The notes: a model not told the origin generated them from the sequence alone. Counted from the first letter of the stretch, positions 8,035-16,198 are shown. The stretch is DNA of 32,660 nt from Syntrophorhabdus sp. PtaB.Bin027 (GCA_002067585.1 MVQO01000143.1:1-32660), one strand, 5' to 3'. Numbers and translations: made by a program.

Positions 8035-9348
8035 ATGGTAAGGCAAATGAATCTTTCCCATGTTATGCCCTTCGAAATATGTTCGATACGACCCCCTACT
8101 GAGAACTACAGCCTGACTTTTCGATTAACAAGAAACTGTGGATGGAACAGGTGCATGTTCTGTCCTGTTTATAAAACAGGTGCCCTTTTTTCACGCAGGA
8201 GTATTGAGGAAGTTAAGCGTGATATTAATAATGCAAAACAGATTGATGATATCTTGGTCGATGCCGGGTTATTCAATAATTCTTTTTCTGCAAAATCCTT
8301 CCTGGATATCGATAAAATAATTTTAGAGATACGAAAGGCCAACCCTGATTGTGACTCAATACCATTATCGCCTGCGAAAGGCAAGGGTGCTCCCACAGCA
8401 ACCACGCATGAGGATGAAGATGAAAGAATGGCCTGGTTTTCTTCATGGTTCAGAGAAACACCTGCCATTGAGGAAAGTGTCTACCATGTGGCTACCTGGC
8501 GACGCTATGGAGGCCGATCGTGCTTCCTTGGTGATGCGAACTCCTTGATCCTGTCGGCAGATTTCTTCTCAGAGGCTGTAGATTACATGAGGGATCGATT
8601 TCCTGCTTTGAGCCGTTTTACTATTTACGGAAGGACAAAATCTGCAGCCAAAAAGAAACTTGACGAAATGAAGGCATTTTCCGGGGCAGGATTGGACAGA
8701 ATTCATTTCGGTATTGAAAGCGGAAGTGATGGGGTACTTTCCTTTATGAGGAAGGGCGAAACTGCGAGAGACCACATTGAAGGATGCAGAAAGACAAGAG
8801 AGGCCGGAATATCTCCTTCTGTTTATGTCATGCCCGGTCTTGGCGGTGCAAAATGGTCTATTGAGCATGCAATTGAGACAGCCAGAGTTCTTACAGAGGC
8901 AAAACCTGATTATATCAGGCTTCGAACCCTTGAAATATTTCCCGGTACCGGTCTCTTACAAGCTATGAAAGCTGGAGAATTTAAGGAGGCAACAGAAGAC
9001 CAGATAGTCAGGGAGATAAGGGTCATTGTTGAACAAACCGATTGCGAGACTGAAATAGTGAGTGACAGCGCATCGAACCTTCTTGACATAAGCGGGAGAT
9101 TGCCCCATGATCGCGCACGTATGCTGAGTGTTATTGACGGTTACCTTGGTCTTTCGGAGAGAGAGAAGATCGTTTTTAGCCTTTCATCCAGGCTGAATTC
9201 CTTTGTCGGGCAATACGGCGGAATAAGCGACGACATTGGAGAAGCAATCAGACCATATGTACGGGATGGTGCAATCGATCCATCAGGGGCTTCTGATGAA
9301 GAACTGAAGTGGGTTATCCGGCTTATCCGGTCAAAACTCATGCCGTAG
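8035..9348 (+). CDS. Radical SAM protein with a C-x4-C-x2-C cluster motif, function unknown
   Basis: This is a radical SAM enzyme of 437 residues. The cysteine motif is NCGWNRCMFC, with C35, C40 and C43, giving C-x4-C-x2-C instead of the usual C-x3-C-x2-C. The surrounding TRNCGWNRC...CPVYK pattern resembles a set of uncharacterised anaerobe proteins sharing this spacing, so it is probably native and not a mutation. Later segments include HFGIESGSDGVL, typical of the SAM-binding barrel, and a PGLGG turn. A patch near residues 110-140 is rich in E, D and K and may be a loop. The substrate is unknown. ATG 8035 is the outermost start; ATG 8047, with TAAGG just upstream, is an alternative supported by promoter position. 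The gene is monocistronic as far as can be seen. Confidence 0.85.
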   Translation: MVRQMNLSHVMPFEICSIRPPTENYSLTFRLTRNCGWNRCMFCPVYKTGALFSRRSIEEVKRDINNAKQIDDILVDAGLFNNSFSAKSFLDIDKIILEIRKANPDCDSIPLSPAKGKGAPTATTHEDEDERMAWFSSWFRETPAIEESVYHVATWRRYGGRSCFLGDANSLILSADFFSEAVDYMRDRFPALSRFTIYGRTKSAAKKKLDEMKAFSGAGLDRIHFGIESGSDGVLSFMRKGETARDHIEGCRKTREAGISPSVYVMPGLGGAKWSIEHAIETARVLTEAKPDYIRLRTLEIFPGTGLLQAMKAGEFKEATEDQIVREIRVIVEQTDCETEIVSDSASNLLDISGRLPHDRARMLSVIDGYLGLSEREKIVFSLSSRLNSFVGQYGGISDDIGEAIRPYVRDGAIDPSGASDEELKWVIRLIRSKLMP

Positions 9349-9515
9349 AAAACATCTGGGAGTTGGAGATTCCCATTGTCTGCCTCTTCTGTCTCATTCA
9401 CTCCATCAATGGGTATGGCAGTATAATCTGGTCGCGTTTAATACGAAAAAGAGAGATTATGTTATACAAATTCAATGCACTGTGATAATTCTGAACAAAC
9501 AGAATCAATGAAAAG

Positions 9516-9662
9516 ATGACATCAAGGTCTCTCATGAAAGACCTTGAGGGGAGTAAAAAGAGTATTTGCCAAGGTATTGAAACCCTGCAGGCAGCTGGTA
9601 TCCCTGAAGACCACAAAAGAGGAATGAACAGTTATATCCCCATCGAAGGCTATAGAGTGTAG
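9516..9662 (+). CDS. Possible small ORF, 48 codons
   Basis: This is the only sizeable open frame in the 347-base gap between the radical SAM gene and the BASS transporter. It reads MTSRSLMKDLEG at the N-terminus and PIEGYRV at the C-terminus. It has no recognisable domain, no membrane segment and only a weak AAAAG before the ATG. It could be a short helical protein or chance. The flanking 9349-9515 and 9663-9695 hold nothing else I can identify. Confidence 0.2.
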   Translation: MTSRSLMKDLEGSKKSICQGIETLQAAGIPEDHKRGMNSYIPIEGYRV

Positions 9663-9695
9663 TACCTGCTGTGTCAGTGGGAGAAACCCTCCAGC

Positions 9696-10607
9696 CTACT
9701 TTTTGTTTATGCGCATTTCAAGCCAGATAAAATAAAGGATACCTATTGCCGAGGTTACCGTTGAAGGAACTGCTGTCTGCGGGTTGAAGAAGACAAGGGC
9801 AAGGGCCCCTGAAAGGCCATAATTTTTAAAGGTTACGAGAAGCTCGAAACTTGTCACCGTTGATTTTTCAAATTCAAGCAAGCTGCCTGCCCTTTCGATG
9901 GCCCACCCCAAGACAAACGTGGTCAGGATGGCTACAAGTGCAACAGGAACGACTGATAGGGGCTGTTGGATGAAGATGTCTCGATTGAGGCCGGTAATAA
10001 TGTAGATTATAAGAAAAAAACTCCAGTTTGTAATGGGGCCCTTATACAGGTCAATCTTTTTTAAAAGGCCGGTCCATATCAAAATTCTCGACAAAAGAAG
10101 GGGACCGATAATCAATTCACCAAACACGAGGAGAAGTTTCATCGGGCTAATGAATCCTGTGCCAAGAAAAGTAAGGGCAACCAGAGGTGTGATCATGAGG
10201 CCACCTATGTATGCCCCAATGGTTCCGAACAGGGCAAGCTCCATATTCCCACGGAGAAAAAGGGAGAAAGGTATAACTGCCACTGCAGGAGGGACCGCCG
10301 CAAGAAGAATAAATCCATTCCAAAAGGCCTGATCCTTGATAACAAGCATGCTCAGGCCGATGAGAATAAGTCCATGGAGAAAGAAATTTCCTATAATACC
10401 TGCAAGGCTCGATTTGATGAAGGTTTTTGCCGATCGAAAAGTATCTCCACTGATGCCCAAGCTTGAGATGGTCATAATAACTGCAAGGCCAGGGAGGATC
10501 AACCGTTGTGTATAATGTGCTCCTGTATCCCAGAGAAACCCAAGGATGAGTGCCAGAAGGAAAATCATGTTTCTATTGTTCAAAATTTTCAGCGGAAATG
10601 TAGTCAT
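9696..10607 (-). CDS. Bile acid:sodium symporter-like (BASS/BART superfamily) membrane transporter
   Basis: This is a polytopic inner-membrane protein of about 303 residues with eight to ten hydrophobic segments. The best family signals are AAVPPAVAVIPFS in the middle and FKNYGLSGALALVFF near the C-terminus, which resemble the two crossover regions of bile acid:Na+ symporter (BASS) proteins; ACR3 arsenite carriers are relatives. I chose the ATG at 10607-10605 because AGGA lies seven bases upstream on the minus strand. A start at 10664 would add 19 residues and run into the nikR promoter. It is divergent from nikR, about 130 bases between starts, so it may share regulation. The substrate is unknown; a link to metal or organic-acid transport is conjecture. 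Confidence 0.72.
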   Translation of the reverse strand: MTTFPLKILNNRNMIFLLALILGFLWDTGAHYTQRLILPGLAVIMTISSLGISGDTFRSAKTFIKSSLAGIIGNFFLHGLILIGLSMLVIKDQAFWNGFILLAAVPPAVAVIPFSLFLRGNMELALFGTIGAYIGGLMITPLVALTFLGTGFISPMKLLLVFGELIIGPLLLSRILIWTGLLKKIDLYKGPITNWSFFLIIYIITGLNRDIFIQQPLSVVPVALVAILTTFVLGWAIERAGSLLEFEKSTVTSFELLVTFKNYGLSGALALVFFNPQTAVPSTVTSAIGILYFIWLEMRINKK

Positions 10608-10678
10608 AATTGTCCTATTTTCCTTCAAACGAGATGGATATGCAATGAAAAACGGATTGGACAATCTACAAAATGTTC

Positions 10679-10707
10679 TTTACACAATCGATTCAATGTG
10701 CTACATA
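10679..10707 (+). promoter_or_regulatory. Candidate nikR promoter
   Basis: TTTACA (10679-10684) and TACATA (10702-10707) are separated by 17 bases, about 28 bases before the nikR ATG. No E. coli-type NikR box (GTATGA-N16-TCATAC) was found here, so autoregulation through this promoter is not evident. Confidence 0.35.
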
Positions 10708-10735
10708 CTCTTCAAATATCCTATCGTGGAAGGTA

Positions 10736-11152
10736 ATGGCAGAACTATTCCGTTTCGGGGTTTCTCTCGACAAAGCTCTCCTTGATAAATTTGATCGCTA
10801 CATACGGGAGCGCAACTATTCAAATCGTTCCGAAGCATTTAGAGATCTAATCAGGCAGGAACTTATAAAAAAAGAATGGAATGAGGGTGACGATGTAGCA
10901 GGGGCTATCACGCTAATTTACGACCACCATAGACGAGATTTACTGAACAAAATAACCGACCTTCAGCATGATTTCCAGAAGGTTATTATTTCAACGCAGC
11001 ACATTCATCTGGACCATGACAACTGCCTCGAAATTGTTGCTGTTAGAGGAAAACCTGAAGAAATAATAAGACTGACTGACATGCTTAAATCAATCAAAGG
11101 GGTAAAACACGGAACGTTGAGCATGTCAAGTACAGGCAAGGATATTGAGTAA
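10736..11152 (+). CDS. nikR: Nickel-responsive regulator NikR
   Basis: NikR is a tetrameric ribbon-helix-helix repressor that binds DNA when loaded with Ni(II). This 138-residue protein begins MAELFRFGVSLD, the RHH strand, followed by SNRSEAFRDLIR for the DNA-binding helices. The C-terminal ACT-like domain has the complete nickel site: H78 (LQHDF), H89 and H91 (QHIHLDH) and C97 (DNC). These match E. coli H76, H87, H89 and C95 with a constant offset of two. I chose the ATG at 10736, with GGAAGG just before it, because the longer frame from 10673 adds 21 residues ahead of the canonical N-terminus. It precedes the metal-uptake genes in the same direction and is the likely local controller. Confidence 0.93.
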   Translation: MAELFRFGVSLDKALLDKFDRYIRERNYSNRSEAFRDLIRQELIKKEWNEGDDVAGAITLIYDHHRRDLLNKITDLQHDFQKVIISTQHIHLDHDNCLEIVAVRGKPEEIIRLTDMLKSIKGVKHGTLSMSSTGKDIE

Positions 11153-11175
11153 GGAGTATTATTTTTTGCTGAATT

Positions 11176-11202
11176 GTGTCACGAATAATAAATTTGTAGC
11201 AT
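11176..11202. promoter_or_regulatory. Candidate NikR operator
   Basis: GTGTCAC (11176-11182) is separated by 13 bases from GTAGCAT (11196-11202). I recall the comparative-genomics consensus for deltaproteobacterial NikR as GTGTTAC-N13/14-GTAACAC. The left half matches six of seven bases and the right half five of seven, with correct spacing. It lies just after nikR and about 180 bases before exbB, so it could repress the whole downstream uptake operon. The match is imperfect and the motif is recalled, not computed. Confidence 0.45.
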
Positions 11203-11230
11203 TAACGCTGGTTCAAAGGATAAACTCTGA

Positions 11231-11380
11231 GTGAGGAAGAAGACTGTAAGAATAACCATTGCTCTAAAGGATGATTTGATGATGAGGAGTAAATTTCATA
11301 GGTCAACTAAAAAGTTGTTGCAACGAACATATGCACAGCATTATGTGGTCGTAGTTCAGATGATGGTTGGGGATTTGTAA
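11231..11380 (+). CDS. Small basic ORF, 49 codons, overlapping the exbB start
   Basis: This open frame starts at a GTG directly after an in-frame TGA and ends in TAA at 11378-11380, where TAATG overlaps the exbB ATG. AAAGGA lies about ten bases before the GTG. The product is very basic at the N-terminus ([17 protein letters not shown]) and ends QMMVGDL. The first 15 residues look like the strand of a ribbon-helix-helix protein such as NikR, but the rest does not clearly continue that fold. It could be a small regulator, a coupling leader peptide for exbB, or a decayed gene. The ribosome binding site and stop-start overlap favour translation; function is unknown. Confidence 0.4.
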   Translation: MRKKTVRITIALKDDLMMRSKFHRSTKKLLQRTYAQHYVVVVQMMVGDL

Positions 11381-11805
11381 TGGCTTGGCTTGTTTACTTG
11401 GTAGATTACGGTATCGTTGGATTGCTGATTCTCCTGTCCATAATTTCTTTGGCAATTTTTATCGAACGGTGGGTTGTACTCAAGAAGATTGATCCTGCTC
11501 ATTACAAAGGGAGCAGACGCATCCTGGAAATAAAGATAACGCAAAAACTGGGAGTGCTTGCCTCCATTGGGAGTAACGCACCTTACATTGGTTTGCTGGG
11601 AACTGTGCTAGGCATCATGTTGACGTTTTACACTGTAGGTGTTGAGGGATACATCGATGCCACACGGATCATGGTTGGGCTTGCCCTTGCTCTCAAGGCA
11701 ACCGCCATAGGCCTGGTGGTAGCCATACCATCCATCGTCTTTTACAACATACTTTTGCGTCGTGTTAAAGTGATCCTTCTGGAGTGGGATGACCTGCATG
11801 GATGA
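11380..11805 (+). CDS. exbB: TonB-system energizer ExbB (short, ExbB2-like)
   Basis: ExbB forms the proton-driven motor with ExbD that energises TonB at the inner membrane. At 141 residues this is the short form (E. coli ExbB is 244). Residues 5-30 are a transmembrane segment ([14 protein letters not shown]). [10 protein letters not shown] around residue 73 and [17 protein letters not shown] near 103-119 are the two hallmark MotA/TolQ/ExbB helices. The start ATG overlaps the stop of the preceding 49-codon ORF. The end overlaps exbD by 17 bases if exbD begins at 11789. As first of the exbB-exbD-tonB-receptor series downstream of nikR, it probably serves this receptor specifically. Confidence 0.9.
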   Translation: MAWLVYLVDYGIVGLLILLSIISLAIFIERWVVLKKIDPAHYKGSRRILEIKITQKLGVLASIGSNAPYIGLLGTVLGIMLTFYTVGVEGYIDATRIMVGLALALKATAIGLVVAIPSIVFYNILLRRVKVILLEWDDLHG

Positions 11806-12181
11806 GAAAGAATTCGATTATATCAACATGATCCCTTTCATCGACGTGATGCTCGTGCTTCTTACTATAGTACTCATGACGAGCACCTTTGTGGTAACCG
11901 GTATCATACCTGTTGAGCTGCCGCGGGTGGCTGGAAAACACGAAGCTGCCACGGTGACGCACGTTGTGGTGATTGATAAACAGGGCGCTCTCTCTTACCA
12001 GGGCAAAGCTATCACCCTTCTTGATCTTAAGAACATTGTCATTGATGTGCCAAAAGAAACGCCATTTCTCATAAAGGCAGATAAAGATATCCACCTTCAG
12101 AGTTTTGTCGAAGTCCTTGACCTTATCAAGACAGCTGGCTTCAAAAAAGTAAGTCTCCAGACCGAGTGGGTTGGCCAATGA
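11789..12181 (+). CDS. exbD: TonB-system biopolymer transport protein ExbD
   Basis: ExbD is a single-span inner-membrane protein whose transmembrane aspartate carries protons. Of its 130 residues, the span at about 15-38 reads [15 protein letters not shown], and the Asp in FIDVML is the conserved protonatable residue. The periplasmic domain follows, with [14 protein letters not shown] and [14 protein letters not shown] resembling the ExbD/TolR fold. Two ATGs are possible, 11789 and 11798; GGAG precedes the first by four bases and the second by thirteen. The gene overlaps exbB upstream, and its TGA overlaps the tonB ATG. Local gene order favours ExbD over TolR. Confidence 0.9.
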   Translation: MTCMDEKEFDYINMIPFIDVMLVLLTIVLMTSTFVVTGIIPVELPRVAGKHEAATVTHVVVIDKQGALSYQGKAITLLDLKNIVIDVPKETPFLIKADKDIHLQSFVEVLDLIKTAGFKKVSLQTEWVGQ

Positions 12182-12927
12182 AAGAAAATCACTTAGGAGC
12201 ACTTGTCTCTGTTACTGTGCATTCATGCGTTATACCACTACTCGTGGCCGCATCATTATCAGTTCAGATTGCGCCGGTTAAAGTGGTAGAAGTCGATTTT
12301 TCCCTGATAAAAAATCAGCAGAGGATGAATTCGACGCTGGATAGTGAAAAGAAGATAATTGAGGCAAAACCAGTTCTCTTAAAAGGTAAAAAATCATCAA
12401 GAGGCATATTTGAAATGGATCACCCTGTTCAGGAGAGTCCACAAACCGTTCCGGTAAAAGAAGGGCTTGATGCATCTCCTGTTCCGACGATTGTCACAGC
12501 GTCAGATGACCAAGGCGAAATGGTTGTCCATGGTGTCCCGGCAACTTATGCAGACTCTTCAGGGACAGGCAAGTTCCTTCAACCGCACGGCAGCCTATCA
12601 GGCAGTTTGAAAGGGAGCGGCCAAGGGTTTGGACAAGGCGGTGAAAGCTTGACAGTGGGAAGCAAAGACTACAATTATATCCGCGATGCGGTGATCAAGA
12701 ACGTCAAATATCCTGAACAGGCAAGGAGACTCGGATTAGAAGGAAAGGTGCTTCTTTCTTTTATTGTGTTGGAAAATGGTACTACGAAAGAGATTAAGGT
12801 GATGCAGAGTTCCGGTCACGCGCTATTGGATAAAAGTGCAAAGGAGGCTGTGGCATTGACACGTATTTCCAGAAGGACGCCATACAGGGTTGCAGTTAGT
12901 CTTCCTATAACATTCAGGCTTCAATGA
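12178..12927 (+). CDS. tonB: TonB energy-transducing protein
   Basis: TonB spans the periplasm and pulls on the TonB box of outer-membrane receptors. At about 249 residues, it has an N-terminal signal anchor (roughly residues 8-28, LGALVSVTVHSCVIPLLVAA) and a linker of about 130 residues that is glycine/serine-rich near its end (GSLSGSLKGSGQGFGQGG) and poor in the usual Pro-Lys repeats. The C-terminal domain has YPEQARRLGLEGKVLLSF, the conserved GxVxLxFxV pattern, and the SSGHALLDKSA segment. The ATG at 12178 overlaps the exbD stop; a GTG at 12166 would add four residues. It is dedicated by position to the receptor downstream. Confidence 0.9.
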   Translation: MKENHLGALVSVTVHSCVIPLLVAASLSVQIAPVKVVEVDFSLIKNQQRMNSTLDSEKKIIEAKPVLLKGKKSSRGIFEMDHPVQESPQTVPVKEGLDASPVPTIVTASDDQGEMVVHGVPATYADSSGTGKFLQPHGSLSGSLKGSGQGFGQGGESLTVGSKDYNYIRDAVIKNVKYPEQARRLGLEGKVLLSFIVLENGTTKEIKVMQSSGHALLDKSAKEAVALTRISRRTPYRVAVSLPITFRLQ

Positions 12928-13048
12928 CCAAACCATGACAGAATGTAGAATTTATATATCGATTATTCCTTCGGTGCCAAGCTATGGTTGGTGTTGAAAA
13001 ATGGTTAGAAAATGATAGAGAGGTTTCAGTGAAAATAGACTGTAACGA

Positions 13049-13094
13049 GGGTTAGGCAGGTGTAAGGCTAACGTTAGCAGGAACTGCCTCACCC
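13049..13094 (+). promoter_or_regulatory. Leader hairpin upstream of the TonB-dependent receptor
   Basis: GGGTTAGGCAG (13049-13059) pairs with CTGCCTCACCC (13084-13094) over ten of eleven positions, with an A-T and a G-T pair possible outside. Inside the loop is a perfect 12-base palindrome GCTAACGTTAGC (13067-13078), able to form its own small stem. Only three T residues follow, so it is not a classic terminator. It lies about 80 bases before the receptor start, in a 247-base gap. It could be an attenuator, an RNA-stability or processing element that sets receptor level relative to tonB, or a protein operator. Confidence 0.4.
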
Positions 13095-13174
13095 TTTGTA
13101 AGAAAGTAACGAACAATATACCCCCTACTTTTTCTAAATTAGAGCAAAGGTGGTGGTAAAAGGAGGAAAGAATA

Positions 13175-15256
13175 ATGAAGGCAGCATCAAAATTTGTAAT
13201 AGGCCTTCTTCTCTTCGCCTTTGTCACAGTAACATGGGCATTAGCAGAAGAACCACAGAAAGGAAAAAAGGAAGAAAAGGCAATATTGGAAGAGATTACC
13301 GTAACAGAAGCCCCGTACACCAACCCTGTTACTCCTGTTGATACCCGCTATGGTACTCGTTATAATCTGGTGACTGAAGAACAGATCAAAGAACAGAATG
13401 CCCTTGACTTCCAATCCACCCTGCGTGATGTTCCGGGGGTTATGTTCCAGAGCAAGAATATTGTAGGAAGCCAGACGAGTCATAGCCTGTACATTCGAGG
13501 CCGAGGTTCGAGCCATCCAAGCGCAGATTTTTCCATTCTATTCGACGGCGCTCCCCGCTTTGGCGCATTGTTTGGACAGGTTCTGGGCGATGGTATCCCC
13601 GTTTCCGCAATCGAGAGGATTGAGATCTACAAGAGTCCGCAGCCATCCCAGTTCGGCAGTGGATATGCATCGATCAATATCCTGCCAAAATACCTTAGGA
13701 AAGAGGGTCAGGAGGCTGTGTTCAATGCAAGTGCCGGAAGTTACAGTACTGTTGATGAAGATTTTTCTGTGGGCGTCAAAAGAGGACCGTTCGATATTTA
13801 CATGTCTCAGAGCTGGGTGAGAACAGACGGTCATCGTAACCATTCAGGTGCTGACCAGGAAAGCTATTATGCCAATGCAGGCTATCAAATTAGCAAAGAA
13901 TGGAATATCAGATTCCTGGTGAACTACGTGGACAGTAAAACCGAGGCGCCTATGCCTGACGCCATACCAAACGCAAAGAATGGGGTAAGTTGGCCTGGAG
14001 CAGAGCGTTATGATACTGAAACCTTTTTTACCACTTTGACACTTAATCACGAATATGATCGTTTCAGCGGCTACCTCAAATCCTATTATAATAATACTTA
14101 TTTTGACCTCTTACAGGAACTGAGAAATGGCGTTCGGTACGGGGATAATACTGGCGGGTTGAAGTCCAAACAAGAACTCGGGCTTTACGGAGTCCGAGGC
14201 AGGGAAAAACTCCATCTTTGGCCGGGTGGGGAAATTTTGGTCGGAGCAGATTTGGATATGACAAAACTAAAAAACACTCAAAAAACATACAGTGGGTTGG
14301 CGACTCCGGGAATTAATGGAGGTCTGGCAAAAAGGGTTTGGGATTTCCCAGATACAACACTCTTTTCACCTTATCTGGCAGTAAGTCAGCTGGTCGGCCG
14401 TTCCGATAATTTCCATATAATCCCCTCTGCAGGTTTTCGACATTTCGTTCATGACGAGTTCAAAGATAAATCATCATCCCAGGCCGGTCTGGTAATAGGA
14501 TACAGACATACGGACCTTAGCCTCAATTATTCCCGAGGCGTCAACTATCCCTCTCCAGTCGCATTGATGAACATGGTTCTCGAAAGCTCGCCAGTGACAA
14601 AACCAGAGCAGTACTGGAAAAAATTAAAGCCGGAAGTGGTGGATCATTATGAAATTGGTTTAACCCATATCTGGCCAAAGGCAGCCTCTCTGGGGGCAAC
14701 AGCCTTCGTAGACAAGGGGAAGGATCGTTATCAGGCTTACATGTTTGGACCAATCCCAATTCAGTTTAACGACCCGATAGGCAAATACGAGATTCGCGGA
14801 TTTGAGCTCACAGGCACTTTATCGCTCATCAAAAACCTTGAACTTTTCGCCGCTACCACGTGGTTGGATGCCGAAGCCACTGGCAGTAACAGAATTAAAC
14901 GAGACCATTTACCCTACACGCCCAGTTTTCAGTTTCAGGCAGGTGCCAACTGGACGTTCCTGGAAAATTTCCGGCTTTTCATGGATATGCAGCACCTCAG
15001 GGGCCTTTATCAGGGCACGGTCTCACGAGCCGGTGGTTTTAACATAGGTGACCCGGGACCCATAAATAAGCTCGATGATATTACACTGTTTAACGCCCGC
15101 TTGAGCTATCGCTTCAATTATAAGGCGCTCCGGCTGAACGATTCGGAAGTTTTTGTAGCAGTAAACAATATTTTTGACCAAGAGTATGAATATGCCAAAG
15201 GCTACCCTATGCCCGGTACGACTTTTTATGCCGGAATCAGTCTGAGGTTTAATTGA
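13175..15256 (+). CDS. TonB-dependent outer-membrane receptor
   Basis: This is an outer-membrane gated barrel of 693 residues. The signal peptide is about residues 1-24, with a hydrophobic core and ALAEE at the probable cleavage site. A TonB box-like EEITVTEAP lies near 38-46. The plug domain runs to about residue 180, with LRDVPGVMFQ, LYIRGRGS and ERIEIYKSPQPSQFG, all standard plug landmarks. The beta-barrel follows, with a final NNIFDQEYEYAKGYPMPG segment and a C-terminal GISLRFN ending in Asn after the aromatic. The ATG has a strong AAAGGAGG ribosome binding site. Lying between tonB and a metal-type ABC system, and after nikR, it probably imports nickel or a nickel chelate. The ligand cannot be read from the sequence. 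Confidence 0.92.
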   Translation: MKAASKFVIGLLLFAFVTVTWALAEEPQKGKKEEKAILEEITVTEAPYTNPVTPVDTRYGTRYNLVTEEQIKEQNALDFQSTLRDVPGVMFQSKNIVGSQTSHSLYIRGRGSSHPSADFSILFDGAPRFGALFGQVLGDGIPVSAIERIEIYKSPQPSQFGSGYASINILPKYLRKEGQEAVFNASAGSYSTVDEDFSVGVKRGPFDIYMSQSWVRTDGHRNHSGADQESYYANAGYQISKEWNIRFLVNYVDSKTEAPMPDAIPNAKNGVSWPGAERYDTETFFTTLTLNHEYDRFSGYLKSYYNNTYFDLLQELRNGVRYGDNTGGLKSKQELGLYGVRGREKLHLWPGGEILVGADLDMTKLKNTQKTYSGLATPGINGGLAKRVWDFPDTTLFSPYLAVSQLVGRSDNFHIIPSAGFRHFVHDEFKDKSSSQAGLVIGYRHTDLSLNYSRGVNYPSPVALMNMVLESSPVTKPEQYWKKLKPEVVDHYEIGLTHIWPKAASLGATAFVDKGKDRYQAYMFGPIPIQFNDPIGKYEIRGFELTGTLSLIKNLELFAATTWLDAEATGSNRIKRDHLPYTPSFQFQAGANWTFLENFRLFMDMQHLRGLYQGTVSRAGGFNIGDPGPINKLDDITLFNARLSYRFNYKALRLNDSEVFVAVNNIFDQEYEYAKGYPMPGTTFYAGISLRFN

Positions 15257-15364
15257 GTTTGGTTCTTTCTATTACAGGGGATTGCGTTATCCCAACCACA
15301 TAAAGGGTTTCCCCTTGATGAATGAATATATACCGGAACGGTGAGTCTGGAAAAGGATCTGTCA

Positions 15365-16198
15365 GTGCTGACAAAAACAACGACATTTCTGGTTATTATG
15401 GTAATAGCATTTGTATTTTTTTTCGCTGGATGTTCGAAGAGCTCAAAAGACGGGAACGCGCAGTCCATGAGGTATATCGTGACTTCGGATACTATCCTGT
15501 CTGGGATGGTCGCTGCTCTTCTGCCACCGAATCGCTATTCAGTTGAAGCAATGCTTCCGCCGGGGCAGTGTCCAGGCCATTATGACGTTAAACTATCGGA
15601 CATAGAGAAAATGAAGAGGGCTGCACTAACCCTTTCCTTCAAAGGTATCCCTTTCATGAACAAAACTGTTTTGGAGGTCAGAGCGCAACTTCTTGTTGAT
15701 GCTGAAGACCGCAACTGGATGGTGCCGGATTCATACATATATGGGTTGAGCCTGCTTGCCGATGGGCTCTCAAAACATTTTCCCGAAGATCGCGATGAGA
15801 TAATGAGGAGAAAAAACGATGCGATCCGAGAAGTTAGAGCGGAAGCAAACACCCTCACTGAAAAGATTAATAAGAGAGGGGGCATTGGAAAGCCAGTCAT
15901 TGCTTCTTCCATGCAGAAGCAAACTCTCCATTGGATGGGTTTCCATGTTGTGGGAGAATACGGCAGGCCGGAGGCAATATCGGCAAGAGAAGTCGTGCAG
16001 CTTTCAAAAATAGGGAAGGATCAACGAGTGATAGCTGTGGTGGATAATCTTCAGTCAGGGCCCGACACAGGAAAAGGAATCGCAGAAGCACTAGGGGTAC
16101 CACATATTATCCTGACGAATTTTCCATCGGAAGAAGGCTATCTTGTCACACTGGGAGAGAATGTTAACAAAATGTTGTCTGCTGTGGTCCAGAAATGA
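15365..16198 (+). CDS. Divergent ZnuA-like metal-binding lipoprotein (ABC solute-binding protein)
   Basis: This is the periplasmic solute-binding protein of the ABC system encoded next. Its 277 residues begin with a lipoprotein signal peptide with lipobox FFAGC (acylated Cys23). It follows the cluster A-I (ZnuA/TroA) layout: PGQCPGHYD (67-74), VPDSYIYG (120-127), SSMQKQTLHWMGF (181-193), AVVDNLQS (224-231) and a closing GYLVTLGENVNKML. By eye, only the first metal-ligand His is kept (H72); the others fall on D122/S123, M183 and D227. The His-rich loop of zinc proteins is absent. A substrate other than free zinc is likely. I chose the GTG at 15365, with AAAGGA eight bases upstream, over the GTG at 15341. 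Confidence 0.78.
   Translation: MLTKTTTFLVIMVIAFVFFFAGCSKSSKDGNAQSMRYIVTSDTILSGMVAALLPPNRYSVEAMLPPGQCPGHYDVKLSDIEKMKRAALTLSFKGIPFMNKTVLEVRAQLLVDAEDRNWMVPDSYIYGLSLLADGLSKHFPEDRDEIMRRKNDAIREVRAEANTLTEKINKRGGIGKPVIASSMQKQTLHWMGFHVVGEYGRPEAISAREVVQLSKIGKDQRVIAVVDNLQSGPDTGKGIAEALGVPHIILTNFPSEEGYLVTLGENVNKMLSAVVQK

Noticed and set aside
12928..13174. Cobalamin or NiCo riboswitch upstream of the TonB-dependent receptor
   Set aside because: No B12-box-like sequence and no recognisable NiCo four-way junction motif; only the nested hairpin is supported.
15302..15317. AAAGGGTTTCCCCTT hairpin after the receptor gene as an intrinsic terminator
   Set aside because: No T-tract follows, and the binding-protein gene continues the operon closely.
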